64,000 nucleotides of DNA from Mytilus californianus (Eukaryota > Mollusca > Bivalvia > Mytilida > Mytilidae). Position numbers and translations under genes: made by a program. The notes beneath the pieces are model-generated. The model ran no database searches. It saw only the letters and a program-made list of their open reading frames with translations, and was not told where the DNA came from. The stretch lies in assembly GCF_021869535.1 (NCBI RefSeq), contig NW_026262668.1, positions 134,837,635-134,901,634 on the forward strand. The letters are read 5' to 3'. Below are positions 23,245 through 34,339 of this stretch, in pieces. Every line of letters begins with the position of its first letter. Within the stretch, counting starts at the first letter, position 1.

Positions 23245-23679
23245 TGCGTGCAACGGTCGATAGAAAGTGTTTCACGTTTGAGTTAATTCGTGTGTACCAT
23301 GAAAGAATAAATCAAAAATTAAACCACTTCAAATACGTAATATAAACAAAAGGAACGAAAAAAGTTTAAAAAATAATCAAATAAACTTATGTATTAAATA
23401 TCAAAACTATTTTTTTTAGAACAGAAATATATATGAACTAAAAAGCATAGACACTGTTATGAGGATTAATTATGAAAATGCTTTCATAACACATCTCCGT
23501 ACAAAGCACCAAATCTAAAACCTCAAATGGAGGTAATGGCCGCATAGCAAGACTGTGGCTGTCCCTTTGAGTGGATTGCTGCTGAGAAGTAAGTACAGAG
23601 TTTGTTCATTCCGTCTCTGTTGTTATGACACATTGATTATTGGTGATAAATTGAAGAAATTGAGTCTTTAGATGGCTAG

Positions 23680-23845
23680 CAACACTCATCAAAGACACCA
23701 GGCTTATAATTTGAATTGGTATACATACGACTCGTTAGTAGCGCTCAAATCAAAATAGTTTGAAGGCAAAATCGCATAAGAAGTCGAAGAGCACTAAAAA
23801 CTTTCGAAAAGTTGTAATATAAAATGCTATATACCATACTCTTCT
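23680..23845. repeat. Dispersed repeat fragment
   Basis: ATCAAAGACACCAGGCTTAT, then GCGCTCAAATCAAAATAGTT, then GTCGAAGAGCACTAAAAAC match a repeat I know as common in mussel genomes. It is followed by unassigned sequence to 24690. Confidence 0.5.
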
Positions 23846-24689
23846 TGTGCAAAACGATGGAGAAGGATTGGTAAGCATATGGTCTATCACGTCATGGTGT
23901 ATGTCTATTGCCGCATTCAACAAACTTTGCCATCTGGAGTTGATAAGCATGATTGGCAAACAAATTTTCGAAGACTTCTGTTTTCATCGAATTTGCTTTT
24001 ATTCGTACATGGCTGTTCGTGCAACTATACATATTTGACTAGATTGCGGTGATTTGATATTGATTTGGCTTAAAGATATCGGAAAAATAGCTGAACCAAA
24101 CAATTATTGATTTTTGAGGAAAAAATAAGCGCCTCTTGTCTGGTCTGATAAGTCAAATATCTATCTAGGGAAGTATAATTACTTGTGTCGCCTTTTAAGT
24201 ATTTACAGAACATTTTTTCTGAAGCTACCTACCTATATTTTGAAGAAAAATTTAAGTTACGTTGTCAACATTATCTATCATCTGCTGTTGCATGATAAAA
24301 AACAGCTAAAATTATCTTGTATAAATCAGTGTTTACAAAAAAATTATGCAAGTGTTTTTTTCTGTTTTCAATGACAAAATTCATTTTTGATAAATTTTGA
24401 ATCTCTAGGTTATACGTTCCTCAAATATGAACAACTGAAGGACTTTGGCACGCTTATAATCATACCAAAAGTTCGAAAAAAAGTTGTGGTATTTTGCAAA
24501 TAAACATTGTATTGATATACAGCACGGTTCATTCTTTGAATTTGAGCTTTGGTGTAGCTTTATATCCTGATTCAATCTACCGCTTTCATTCACATGTGCT
24601 TGTTCCAAGTAAGAACTACTAAGAACATGTTTCTTTCAAAAAGAAAATTCTCCAAATAAACAATCCACATTAAAATTCTAGATAAGACA

Positions 24690-25300
24690 ACTAATGACAA
24701 GGTTTCTGAACTGCAACTAACACATGGCGATATTTGACAGGATCAAAATGGGTGAGAGAATATACCATGGGGCTAACGAAAATCATTACACCAATAAAAA
24801 CAAACAACACCATGGCCAAAGATAACACGGCGAAAATCATTACACCAATAAAAACAGACAACACCATGGCCAAAGATAACACGGCGAAAATCATTACACC
24901 AATAAAAACAGACAACACCATGGCCAAAGATAACACGGCGAAAATAATTACACCAATAAAAACAGACAACACCATGGCCAAAGATAACACGGCGAAAATC
25001 ATTACACCAATAAAAACAGACAACACCATGGCCAAAGATAACACGGCGAAAATAATTACACCAATAAAAACAGACAACACCATGGCCAAAGATAACACGG
25101 CGAAAAGACAAACAACAACAAAACACCACACAGGAAATCAAAGATTTGGGCAACATAGAACCCAACAAAAACCGGAAGTGAACTCAGAAACTCCAGAATG
25201 TGACAACATTTGGTAATGTTACAATCGAATAAAAGATTACGGGATTGTGGCAACGATAAATCAATCTAACCGTGTTCATCTGTGACACTGTGTCAATCTA
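24690..25300 (+). repeat. Dispersed repeat, family B, copy 1, carrying a minisatellite
   Basis: Flanks (ACAAACAACAACAAAACACC at about 25107, GGGATTGTGGCAACGATAAA at about 25241, then CATCTGTGACAC) match 28537-28830 and 46137-46360. The middle is expanded into a tandem array. Confidence 0.65.
24779..25106 (+). repeat. 54-bp minisatellite, 6 copies
   Basis: The unit begins AAAATCATTACACCAATAAA and includes GACAACACCATGGCCAAAG. At 54 = 3x18 all frames can stay open, which explains overlapping open frames on both strands (24734-25216, 24691-25131, 24773-25168). I do not call these genes. Confidence 0.92.
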
Positions 25301-25593
25301 GTTTTATTTAGATCTCAATTCTCACTTTTTTTTATCTTGACAAATTTTGTTGCATCACAGATGAAAAGATTTGACGCCATAGTTAAAAAGTGATTGTTGC
25401 ATGACATCAAAATGTTATTTTGGAACTAGGTCTATAGTCATTCGGAGACAACTCAGTTAAAATAACAAAAGAATCACTTACCTGTAAATTTGTAAAATAA
25501 CGATGAAATAGATAACAAAAAGATAAGTACGAAAAAAACAATAATAATTACACGTATGTTTCTTACTATTCTCAACATCTATCGGTTGTTTAT

Positions 25594-25735
25594 TTATCTA
25601 TTTTTACAAGAGCAATAGCTGTTAATATAAAACTTGTCAAATTTTACAGGTGGAAACTGCACCGCATCTGGATCAACTATCAACAGGAAGTGAAGACGCT
25701 GTTGAATCTTGCAGTCATTACAAATACCAGATGAC
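25594..25735 (-). CDS. Spätzle-like exon 3: second half of the knot and stop
   Basis: The acceptor is AAATTGTAG. It encodes residues 207-253, with Cys 212, 215, 248 and 250, and ends in TAA at 25596-25594. A possible donor inside it (CCT|GTAAAA) is not used in my model, because read-through completes the knot with FDKFYINSYCSC and then stops. AATAAA overlaps the stop at 25594-25589; the true poly(A) signal may be further on. Confidence 0.8.
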
Positions 25736-27290
25736 CTACAATTTACGGAATTATTTGTTTAAAAAAACATAATATGGTCGTAAAAACACAGGTGTCTATA
25801 CAATAGATCAAGTTCTAAATCGCCCATCCTGAGTGTTACAAATTTGCTAGGAGTAAAAATATAACGAAAAAGCTAAAGGTCATCCAATATTAACAACAGG
25901 TCCCTCCTCCCTTTCTTCAAATTAAATCGAATTTGAAAGCATCCGTCACTATAAGTAGTGTTTTAGTTGTTAAGTCAACGTATTAATAGGAAAAATCTTG
26001 ATTTCCTGTTGTAAGCCTTCTTGAATGCTTTAAACTGTTTGAAATATAAACTTCCATGAAAACAAACCTAAATGATGTGGTAAATATTTCCTCTCTTCAT
26101 TAAAATTTAAGTATAAAAAGAAGATGTGGTATGATTGCCAATGAGACAACTCTCCACAATAAACCAAATGACACAGAAATTAACAACTATAGGTCATCGT
26201 ACGGCCTTCAACAATGAGCAAAGCCCATACCGCATAGTCAGCAATAAAAGGCCCCGAAATGACAAATGTAAAACAATTCAAACAAGAAAACTAACGGCCT
26301 AATTTATGTACAAAATAATGAAGAAAAACACACCTGTTTTATTCGATTTTGTTTTGCGAGCAACTGCTACGTAATCTGTCACAATATACAAGGAAGTTAA
26401 CAGGAAACCACTGACTTAATTAAATGCAGTATACTCAAGTTTAATCGTTTGGCATTAAGGTTAAAGCATATTAAATCTACAAATATGTTATACTTACACA
26501 CACTCTCCTATAGGTATAAACTGTTTATATGGTGGGATTCCACCAATAAAATGAACAATCTCTCTTTGTATACCGTCTGTATTTATCAGATGTGTATCAC
26601 TTATGTGGCCGAGGCTTCTAAAATAAACCATTTTTTTTATTAAATATATCGACAAATATTTTTGTCTTTTCTAATGAAAATATCCCTTTTAAAAGCAAAC
26701 TCTGTATCATTAACCATTATATCTGCAAGCAGTAGGAAATACAGTTTTTTTTATCACCTTTACATTTTAAATCTTAAAAGAGTTACTTACGTTGGGCAAC
26801 ATTGGTCACCATCGTCATCTGATGTAAAGCCCGGTCTACCTGGTATGGCTGGTTTGTCGGGTTCCCCTGGTTTTCCCGGTATAGTTTGCCGTAGATGTAT
26901 AAGTCTATTAAGATTATCCAATTTGTTAATTTCATCTCGTGTAAAAAATAAATTGACAAACAGTTTTTGAAAGTCGCCAAATGAATGTCCAGCACACCTT
27001 CCTTTCCTACAAAAATTTTTCCCGAAAGATTCTAGTCCTCCTACAAATGCAGGTTTAGACGGCTTTTCAGGTGTGTGGCTATTGAAATCGGAAATATTTT
27101 TGGAACTTTTTGAACGGTAAAACGGGTCAATAAAGTTGTAAAATCCAGGATGAGAACTTTCATCTATGTAAAGAATACCGTTTACAGGTTTTCTTTTATA
27201 TGCATAGCCTACCGCTTCTTCTCGAATGGACTGACTTCCATCTATTACATAACAGTTAAAGATAATCAGAAATAAGGTTAGCGACATCAT
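25594..27290 (-). CDS. Spätzle-like cystine-knot secreted ligand precursor, 3 exons, 253 aa
   Basis: Exons are 27290-26791, 26617-26498 and 25735-25594 (500+120+142 = 762 bases), joined in phase 2 both times. Residues 1-18 are a signal peptide (MMSLTLFLIIFNCYVIDG). Residues 19-135 form an unassigned pro-region with basic sites (KRK at 32-34, RKGR at 95-98). Residues 138-154 are a short collagen-like stretch in which Pro recurs every third residue but two Gly are replaced. Then come CC at 164-165, the strand EIVHF, YKQFIPIGEC (to Cys206), Cys212 and Cys215, QQRLHFLLIVDP, and FDKFYINSYCSC (Cys248, 250). This order of strands and cysteines matches the Spätzle knot that activates Toll receptors. 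Family assignment is mine by eye; the usual SCCxC ending is YCSC here. A trunk-like or other knot family is the alternative. Confidence 0.78.
26114..26335 (+). repeat. Mussel dispersed repeat, family A, copy 3 (in intron 2 of the Spätzle-like gene)
   Basis: GATGTGGTATGATTGCCAAT to AACTAACGGCCTAATTTATG. Confidence 0.8.
26498..26617 (-). CDS. Spätzle-like exon 2: first half of the knot
   Basis: The acceptor is TTTATTTTAG and the donor is GT|GTAAGT. It encodes residues 167-206 plus two bases. The open frame continues exactly from exon 1. Using the alternative GT two bases earlier at the donor would run into a stop in exon 3. It carries the EIVHF strand and YKQFIPIGEC. Confidence 0.8.
26791..27290 (-). 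CDS. Spätzle-like exon 1: signal peptide, pro-region, collagen-like stretch
   Basis: It starts with two tandem Met codons at 27290 and 27287 and ends at the strong donor AAC|GTAAGT. It encodes residues 1-166 plus two bases. After the signal peptide there is an unassigned pro-region containing one Cys pair (94 and 99), then the interrupted Gly-X-Pro stretch, then an acidic DDDGD linker directly before the CC that opens the knot. Confidence 0.8.
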
Positions 27291-27947
27291 TTGGTCAACG
27301 CCAACTCGGAAAACTGATCATATACAGAATCTGCTGGTTTTTGTCTGCATGTTGTCTTATATATTTACAATTAAAAGTAGGATTTATTATGCAGATAAAA
27401 ATATTAATTCGCATTGATTTCTCCACTAAAACATTTTATTTATCGTAAACGGTTACAGTTTTCTGGTACATTTACATTAAAAAGTTATTATAATAATTGT
27501 AATAAAACAGTGCTATGAACTTTTTATATATGTTGTATACCTTTAGTATTCAGTCTTAACTGAAGTAAGTAAGAATATCATTATAATCACATTTGATGTC
27601 AGAAAATCACGTTTACTGCATTAAAAGAATTAAGCAGTTATTTGTAAAATCAAACAGGGTCATACTCGATATAACTTAAATGGATTTTTTCCAACAAGTG
27701 ATTGAATGCATTTATATTATACGAAAAGAATATCTTACGTCAAATGCATACTACGGATATCACTTAGGAAAGGCTTCAACCGTCAAATGAAAATAACATT
27801 TGATAACTTTCGTGCTCCCGAAGCGCTTTTCCCTTCACCAGAATGGCTAAAATCTAAATATTTGAAAGGAGGGATGCATAAATACGTAGAAACGTTCTGA
27901 GCTACAATGTATATGACCAAAAAGGACCTTAAAAGAATTGCCAACAT
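27291..27947. other. Upstream region of the Spätzle-like gene
   Basis: Apart from the possible TATA box noted separately I see nothing definite. Two opposing short frames (27706-27900 and 27783-27983) have no domain. Confidence 0.35.
27356..27363 (-). promoter_or_regulatory. Possible TATA box of the Spätzle-like gene
   Basis: TATATAAG on the minus strand is 66 bases before the first ATG, with an initiator-like TCAGTT at 27317-27312. The spacing (about 45) is longer than usual, and AT-rich DNA gives such matches by chance. Confidence 0.25.
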
Positions 27948-28095
27948 AAATAAGAAGATGTGGTATGAGTGCCAATGAGACAACTATCCATCCAAGTCAC
28001 AATGTGTAAAAAGTAAACAATTATAGGTCAAAGTACGGCCTTCAACACGGAGCCTCGGCTCACACCGAACAGCAAGCTATAAAGGGTCCCTGGAT
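27948..28095 (+). repeat. Mussel dispersed repeat, family A, truncated copy
   Basis: AGATGTGGTATGAGTGCCAA to AACAGCAAGCTATAAAGGG, then it stops. Confidence 0.8.
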
Positions 28096-28536
28096 CCTAT
28101 TGTTTATAATGTTTTTTCTTATAAAGTATGATTTTATTTATAGAATAAGATATTGTTTAAACCAACATATGAATAATAGAGCCATCCTAAAACATACTGT
28201 AACCAAGATTTAGTTTGTATTCTAATTTTGAATTTAAGGTTACAATCTCGTCACTTCAGTTAGAATCAAATTAATTACATACAAAAAAAAAATCCAATGT
28301 TGTTTATAAGATTGAGTTTTCATGGATTGATGCATGAGAACAAGAACAAAATCACGACATTAGGCCCCATATAGAGTAAAACAAATGTAAATGACAATAA
28401 AACCATGAGAGCATTTTAATGGATATATAACATGTTAATTTTTCGGAATATGTTGTTAATATGCGACATTTACATAGAAAGTGAACATATGACCCTTCTG
28501 ACTTGTGAGTAAGTCGACCGAGTATACACGTCAACG

Positions 28537-28700
28537 ACAAAAGAAAGGTTTAAGATAACAAATGGACATCCAAATTCATAAGTCGAAAATGAGCTGACAA
28601 GGCCATGACTAAAAAAAAGAAAAGGACAACTGGCCCGGGAGGGGATCGCAAGTGCTCCAGAATGGTGAGCAGATCCTCCTCCACATGTGACCCCGACGTG
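28537..28700 (+). repeat. Dispersed repeat, family B, copy 2
   Basis: GAGCTGACAAGGCCATGACT to CAGATCCTCCTCCACATGTG. No minisatellite expansion here. Confidence 0.6.
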
Positions 28701-30950
28701 TTGCTAATGTAAATACAAATCCGGTAATAAGTCTTATTCGGTAGGTGACATTCGGGGAAAAGAGGACGGGATTGTGGTTACGACAATTGAAAGATATCCG
28801 TCGTCATCTGTGAAACAGATATTTCATAACGGTCAACCAACTCTGTAATGGCGTCCGTACAATTTTCAAATGGATGATTTCAACTTCACCACTTGGAACT
28901 CTTGGTCTAATAGCTTCCTGGGATTTAATTCAAAGTCTTGATGGTTTAAGAACTTCCTTGTGAGCAGCAACTCTCTTTCAAGGAAATCATGATATGAAAT
29001 GCAAGCCCTTGACTATCGTATCAACTTGGACTTGTATACTCCATATGTTGGCGCTGCTGGAATATTGCTACATAGACATGGAAAGTTCACAATCGGGAAG
29101 CTGAAATCATCTCTTGTCGTAAAGTTTTGTTCTTAACCGACCCTCATTATCAATTTCTAGATGTAAGTCAAGATATGAGGCAGATTTAACATGTATATGT
29201 TTTATTCTTTATTTCAAGGTCGATGGGATAAATGCGTTCGACAAAGTCACCAAACTTTGAATTATTTAGTCAGAGAATATCATCTATATAGCAGAAGGTG
29301 AAGTTGAAATATAATGCTAGCTTTTCTTCATTATCCCTAAGAACTTTTTGTATGAAGTCAGCCTCATAGGAATAAAGGAATAAGTCGGCAAGAAGAAGAG
29401 CACAGTTGGTTCCCATGTGAATGCCGATTGTTTGTATGAAAACACGTCCTCTAAACGTAACAAATCTGTTATCAATCAAGAAGTCTTATAATAATAATCT
29501 TTATTTACAAAAGTCATAATAACTATAGTCAAGCATCTTGATAATGTCAGTTTCAGAGAATTTTTTGTTTGAATCAGAGTGATTTTAAACACAGTACGAT
29601 TTATCCCTCCTTAAGACAAGATACATGTATCTATGCTGGCCATTTGTTTTTATGAAACAAGGCAGGATCAACTCTTTTTATTTGTCTTTTAGTTTGGAAA
29701 AGTGTAAGGAGTAGAAAAATAAAATGTTTTAATACTACTGCAAGATGAAAGAGTTTTAGATTGTATGTACTCTAACAGATCTTTGGAACATTTTAGTATA
29801 CACATCTGATTTACACTGCCTCTAGAATAGATAGTGTCACAATAACTTTGAAGCCCGGCTATGATAACTGATTAAATCGATGTTAATAATTTAGAAAGTG
29901 GTTTTGTGGAGCACTTGGAGGTTCAGCAATATAACGATGTGTGTAATGACACTTATGCAATTTAGGTACCCGAAACAGTGAAGGAAGATCCAGTTCTTAG
30001 TATTTGGTGAAATTCCAAAAGGAACATAGAACAGACCTATGGTTATCAAGGATTTGCCCTTTGGTAAGTGTCTAGGTGATATATGTTGAGTTTTTAAATG
30101 ATTTGTTAATACCTAATTCATTTATTAATCAGTTTGTGTAATGTTATTTACACTCAAAACGATGTTGTTTGCGGCTTTATCTGCGGGGACAATAACATAT
30201 TTGTCTTCGAGGTAGGACAGGTGCTTTACAGCATTTTTTGTCTTTAAAGATTGATGTATAATATGTATTCATAGACTGATTCATTCTTGTACCAACGACC
30301 TCACAGCCTAAATCAAATCGGAAAGAGAATCTATGTCTTCTTTCTCGCGTTTAACCCATTGCCTGGCATAATCCTCGACTGAAGTCATCAGTATTTTGAA
30401 GTTGTGTTTCCGATAGATGGATATACTCTCCCGATATTTCGGGCCTTTGGATTACACATTGAAGAAGTTTTATTGACAATGTTTAGGCCACCGGTAATAA
30501 CGTGGCCAGTCGGATTATATCTGAACGGGTGCAATCAGGAATTTTAGACTTGAAGTTGTCAATGTTGAGATACTGCAACACGTGTTTGTAATTGAAAATT
30601 TTAGTTGCAATTGGTCTGGTATAGGTATAAGAAATGATATGTACAGACTGATCCTTAAAATAGGGAAGTATTTTCGGGTGAACTGATAATGAAGAAGGAT
30701 ATTACCGAAATTGATGGCATCGAGACCTTTGGTAACAAAGGAAATTTTTAGAATGGATCTTTTCTCCTATTCGTCTTTTCCAATTCTAAGTGGTTTGAAA
30801 AGTCTGTGACTGGTAATATCCGATGCGACAGCTGTAAGTTTGTATTGGTTTGAATGGGGTTTTGTAACAGTGGTGTCAAAACATAAGTTGTATAGATAAC
30901 GAAGTTTTTATAGCTTCCTTGAGAGCAGTAACCATCTATCAAGGAAATCA
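28700..30950 (-). pseudogene. Reverse-transcriptase element remnant, copy 2 (longest)
   Basis: Reading the minus strand from 30950: HRILPVTDFSNHLELEKT; then frames with YTYTRPIATKIFNYKHVLQ and an upstream RT-like domain around 30300-30600; then IGIHMGTNCALLLADLFLYS and FTFCYIDDIL (29479-29270); then sequence matching copy 1 down to about 28700. Stops, frameshifts and an insertion of about 480 bases at 29480-29960 disable it. Confidence 0.65.
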
Positions 30951-31150
30951 TGATAGAAAATGCAGGTCCTGGAATATTAACTGGAAGATATATACTCCAT
31001 GTACAGGCGCTGCTGGAATGTTGCTACATAGAAATTGAAAGTTCACAATCGGGACGCTAAAATCATCTCTTTTGTTATAAATGTTTGTTCTAACCGACCT
31101 TCATTGCCAATTTCTAGATGTAAGTAAAGATATGAGGCAAACTTAAACCA
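30885..31150 (-). pseudogene. Reverse-transcriptase element fragment, copy 3
   Basis: TAGCTTCCTTGAGAGCAGTA to AATTTCTAGATGTAAGTAAA matches 1955-2180 of copy 1. It contains only the region after the catalytic box. Confidence 0.7.
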
Positions 31151-32258
31151 TTGTCGTGACGTCAGCCTATTCATTTACCGTGGATTCTTTTTCTAGAATC
31201 AACGCTTTCTAAATCTGTCGCTGAAATGAGCTCACCAAATTACATTCAATTGTTTCTTTTGTGTGCCTAATTTCATTAAGTTTGAATTGGTTAATTTACT
31301 GATTTCTGTCCCCTCATGGAATTGATTTAAAAACTTACCTTTAATTTTTGTAGTTTTTATATGCCTTCACTGGGATTGGAACCCCTCCTTGAAATCTGTT
31401 ATGTGTGACTGGCATCAACACATCAACGAAACCTCTCGGCTACCAATTGGTTGCAGTTTAGATGTGTATTTTATATATATAAATGAGCATATGATACACA
31501 TCGGTACAACAAACACACAGGGCTTATACCTTTATATATACATAATAGGCAATTGTTTAGTATAAGTTGGTAGCCGCGAGGTTAACATGGTTATAATCAA
31601 TGAGTCAAGATAAAGGTAGAGACTTGTCGGTCTAGGTTCGAATCCCTGTACTCTCTTTGTTGTCCCTATTCTTTAGTTTTTCCGTTTTTCTTAAGTTGTA
31701 TATTATTGTTGATATTTTTGAAATGATATCGGGTTATCCGTTTATTTTTGGATTATTTTTGGCTATTTCATATATTTGAAAGAAAATGATTACATTCAAT
31801 TTGTCCATTTTTGTTTTATAAATATAGTATGCTTTCATCTGTTTTACTACATATCTTTACAAATGTTTATTCGCAAATCCCTATGCGAGTAAATCGTGAT
31901 GTGCCTAGAAACATACTTATTATATATACTTAAAAATAAGTTCGAATATGTCTTATTTTGTAAATTACAGATAATATTCAGATGCCTGATAATTTAAAGA
32001 CAGACGTGTTGTGTCATATTTGCATTTCCCTGACCAATTAATTGTGAACTTAGATTTATTAATGCATCGTTGAGCATAATGACAATGTTATTTAAACTCA
32101 CTTACAATACCTTCTAATTAAGAAAAGGCTTTAATTTTGAAAAGGCATCAACACAATAGTTTAAGTTAGAGATACAATGGATAAGCGTTGATTCATGAAA
32201 AACAAACAATTCAAGAATCAACGCTTATTCATTGTATATAACTTGGTCTATATAACTT
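31144..32258 (+). repeat. 1.1-kb tandem duplication, left copy
   Basis: It begins TTAAACCATTGTCGTGACGT; the same start recurs at 32259. It contains tRNA-like boxes on both strands: minus TAGCCGAGAGG...GGTTCCAATCCC (31430-31378) and plus TAGCCGCGAGG...GGTTCGAATCCC (31572-31645). It ends in AAGCGTTGATTC followed by its inverted copy GAATCAACGCTT. Confidence 0.75.
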
Positions 32259-33690
32259 AAACCATTGTCGTGACGTCAGCCTATTCATTTACCGTGGATT
32301 ATTTTTCTAGAATTAACGCATCCTAAATCTGTCGCTGAAATGAGCTCACCAAATTATATTTTTATTATAATTGTTTCCTTTGTGTGTCTAATTTCATTAA
32401 GTTTGAATTGCTAATTTACTGATTGCTATTCACTGATGGAATTAATTTAAAAACTTATCTTTAAGTTTTGTAATTTTCATATGCCTTAACCCCTTCTTAA
32501 AATCTGTTATGTGTGACTGACATCAACACATCGACGAAACCTCTCGGCTACCAATGGGTTGCAATTTAGATGTCTATTATATATATAAAAATGAACATAT
32601 GATACACATCGGTACAACGGACACACAGGGATTGTACCTTCATATATATATAATGATGGTAAATTGAGGTAAAATATTTAAAGAAATAAATTTTAATATT
32701 TCATATAAAACTAAGTTAATCTTACATGTAATTGTATAAAATAAATAATTCTTGTATAAAGCTTTTTGTGTAAAAAGATATATTTAGAAAGTCTATAATG
32801 TTATGTAACTTTTGATATATAAGTATTAGAAGTGAAATTCTTCCTATTTGACACTTAGCGATATAAATAAGGTTTGACAGCTTAATTTCCCGCATAATAT
32901 ATACATAATAGGCAATCGTATAGTATAAGTCGGTAGCCGCGAGGTAAACATGTCTGGGCCTTTGGCTGTTTTTTTAACTCTTTGATCGGGTTGTTGTCTC
33001 TTTGACACATTCCCCATTTCCATTCTCTATTTCATTAAAAGATCAATGAGTTATAGAGTCTAGTTAAGGGCAGAGACTTGTCGGTTTAGGTTCGAATCCT
33101 TGTATTCTCTTTGTTGTCCCTATTCTTTAATTTTTCCTTTTTTTCTTATTATGTATGTTATTGTGGATATTTTTTTTGCAATAATAGCGGGTTTTCCCGT
33201 CTATTTATGGATTATTATTGACCAGTTCACATACTTGAAAAGAAAATGATTACATTCAGTTTGTCCATTTTTGTTTTATAAATATAGTATAATTTCATCT
33301 GTTTTACTACATATCTTTTACAAATGTTTATTCGCAAATCCCTATGAGAGTAAATCGTGATGTGCCTAGAATTAGGCTTCTTGCTAGAAATTTCGGTAAC
33401 ATACTTATTATATATACTTAGAAATAAGTTCGAATATGTCTTATTTTATAAATTACGGATATTATTCACATGCCTGATAATTTAAAGACAGACGTGTTAT
33501 GTTATATTTGTATTTCTCTAACCAATAAATTGTGAACTTATATTTAATAATAAATCGTTGAACACGATAACATGGTTATTTAAACTCACTTACAATACCT
33601 TCTAATTAAGAAAAGGCTTTAATTTTTAAAAGACATCAACAGAATAGTTTAAGTTAGAGCTACAATGATAAGCGTTGATTCATTGTACTG
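32259..33690 (+). repeat. 1.1-kb tandem duplication, right copy, with two insertions
   Basis: It matches the left copy throughout, except for about 250 inserted bases near 32655-32900 and the 3'-end retroelement fragment at 32949-33040. The tRNA-like box at about 32490-32560 has lost its B box (the left copy keeps GGTTCCAATCCC). Confidence 0.75.
32949..33040 (+). mobile_element. Short 3'-end retroelement fragment
   Basis: TCTGGGCCTTTGGCTG then TTTGATCGGGTTGTTGTCTC to CCATTTCCATTCTCTATTTC matches 5704-5812 and the reverse of 51832-51925. Confidence 0.6.
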
Positions 33691-33910
33691 TGTCTGAATG
33701 ATTGCTAGTTTCTTTTCATTATTCATAAAAAGAAGCTTTTGTATTAAGTCAGCTTCATGAATGAAGGAACAAGTCAGCAAGAAGAGGGGAACAGTTGATT
33801 CCCGTGGGAATGCCGATTGTTTGTCATTCAATCGTAACAAATATGTTGTCAATCAAGATATCAAGCATCTTGATAATGCCGGTTTCAGAGAATTTTCTAA
33901 TTTAACAACC
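33690..33910 (-). pseudogene. Reverse-transcriptase element fragment, copy 4
   Basis: FLLTCSFIHEADLIQKLLFM in the frame at 33852-33649 matches the LADLFLYSYEADFIQ region of copies 1 and 2. It is only the segment upstream of the YIDD box. Confidence 0.6.
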
Positions 33911-34024
33911 TTCATTAAAATCTAGAAATTGCTAACGTCTGGTTGAAACCTATCATGTCATTTCCAAGAAAATTACAAATAAATACTGCCGCGCTAAAAA
34001 CAATGATAATCAAACTTTGCTTCT

Positions 34025-34030
34025 TTTATT
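34025..34030 (-). promoter_or_regulatory. Polyadenylation signal AATAAA of the clusterin-like gene
   Basis: AATAAA on the minus strand lies about 109 bases beyond the stop codon, giving a short 3' UTR. It is the first good hexamer after the stop. Confidence 0.6.
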
Positions 34031-34138
34031 TCATGAAATATTTATAATGAATACAACAACATATACAAAGCACGACGAAGTAACAATGATGAATGCACGA
34101 CTAAACTGTACCGTTGTCCTTCAATGCGAACTGGGAGT

Positions 34139-34339
34139 TTATTTTGGTTTATGAATTGCTGCGTCGTTCCAGTAATTCCAGATTTGTTTAGCAATATTTT
34201 GACCTGTGCTTGGGAGATCCATAATTTTTAATTCGGATTTCGAATGAAACCGCAAGGGCTGACCTTTGATTTTTGCAGTGACGAACAATTTGCTGAATGC
34301 AAAAGTATCAGGATTCAAAGATTTCTGATCGAGTTCAAC
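34139..34339 (-). CDS. Clusterin-like coding exon 6 (C-terminus and stop)
   Basis: The acceptor is TACTTTCAG, phase 0. It encodes residues 444-509 and ends at TAA (34141-34139). It contains a beta-rich stretch (FAFSKLFVTAKI, then PLRFHSKSELKIMDLP) followed by a basic, helical tail (AKQIWNYWNDAA). This is the order seen at the clusterin C-terminus: a short beta segment, then a final helix with a charged end. Confidence 0.85.
   Translation of the reverse strand, partial: VELDQKSLNPDTFAFSKLFVTAKIKGQPLRFHSKSELKIMDLPSTGQNIAKQIWNYWNDAAIHKPK

Noticed and set aside
24691..25216. Overlapping frames on both strands resembling a repetitive membrane or Lys/Thr-rich protein
   Set aside because: The 54-bp minisatellite keeps every frame open; the hydrophobic minus-strand version is its antisense.
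25660..25771. Possible plus-strand terminal exon (TTTTACAG acceptor, about 37 codons, stop)
   Set aside because: The same bases form the phase-matched third exon of the minus-strand gene and complete its cystine knot; no upstream plus-strand exon was found.
26662..26970. Plus-strand frame with a perfect Gly-X-Y run (GLPGMAGLSGSPGFPG)
   Set aside because: It is antisense to the Spätzle-like exon 1. Proline codons every nine bases on the minus strand automatically give Gly-like codons every nine bases on the plus strand.
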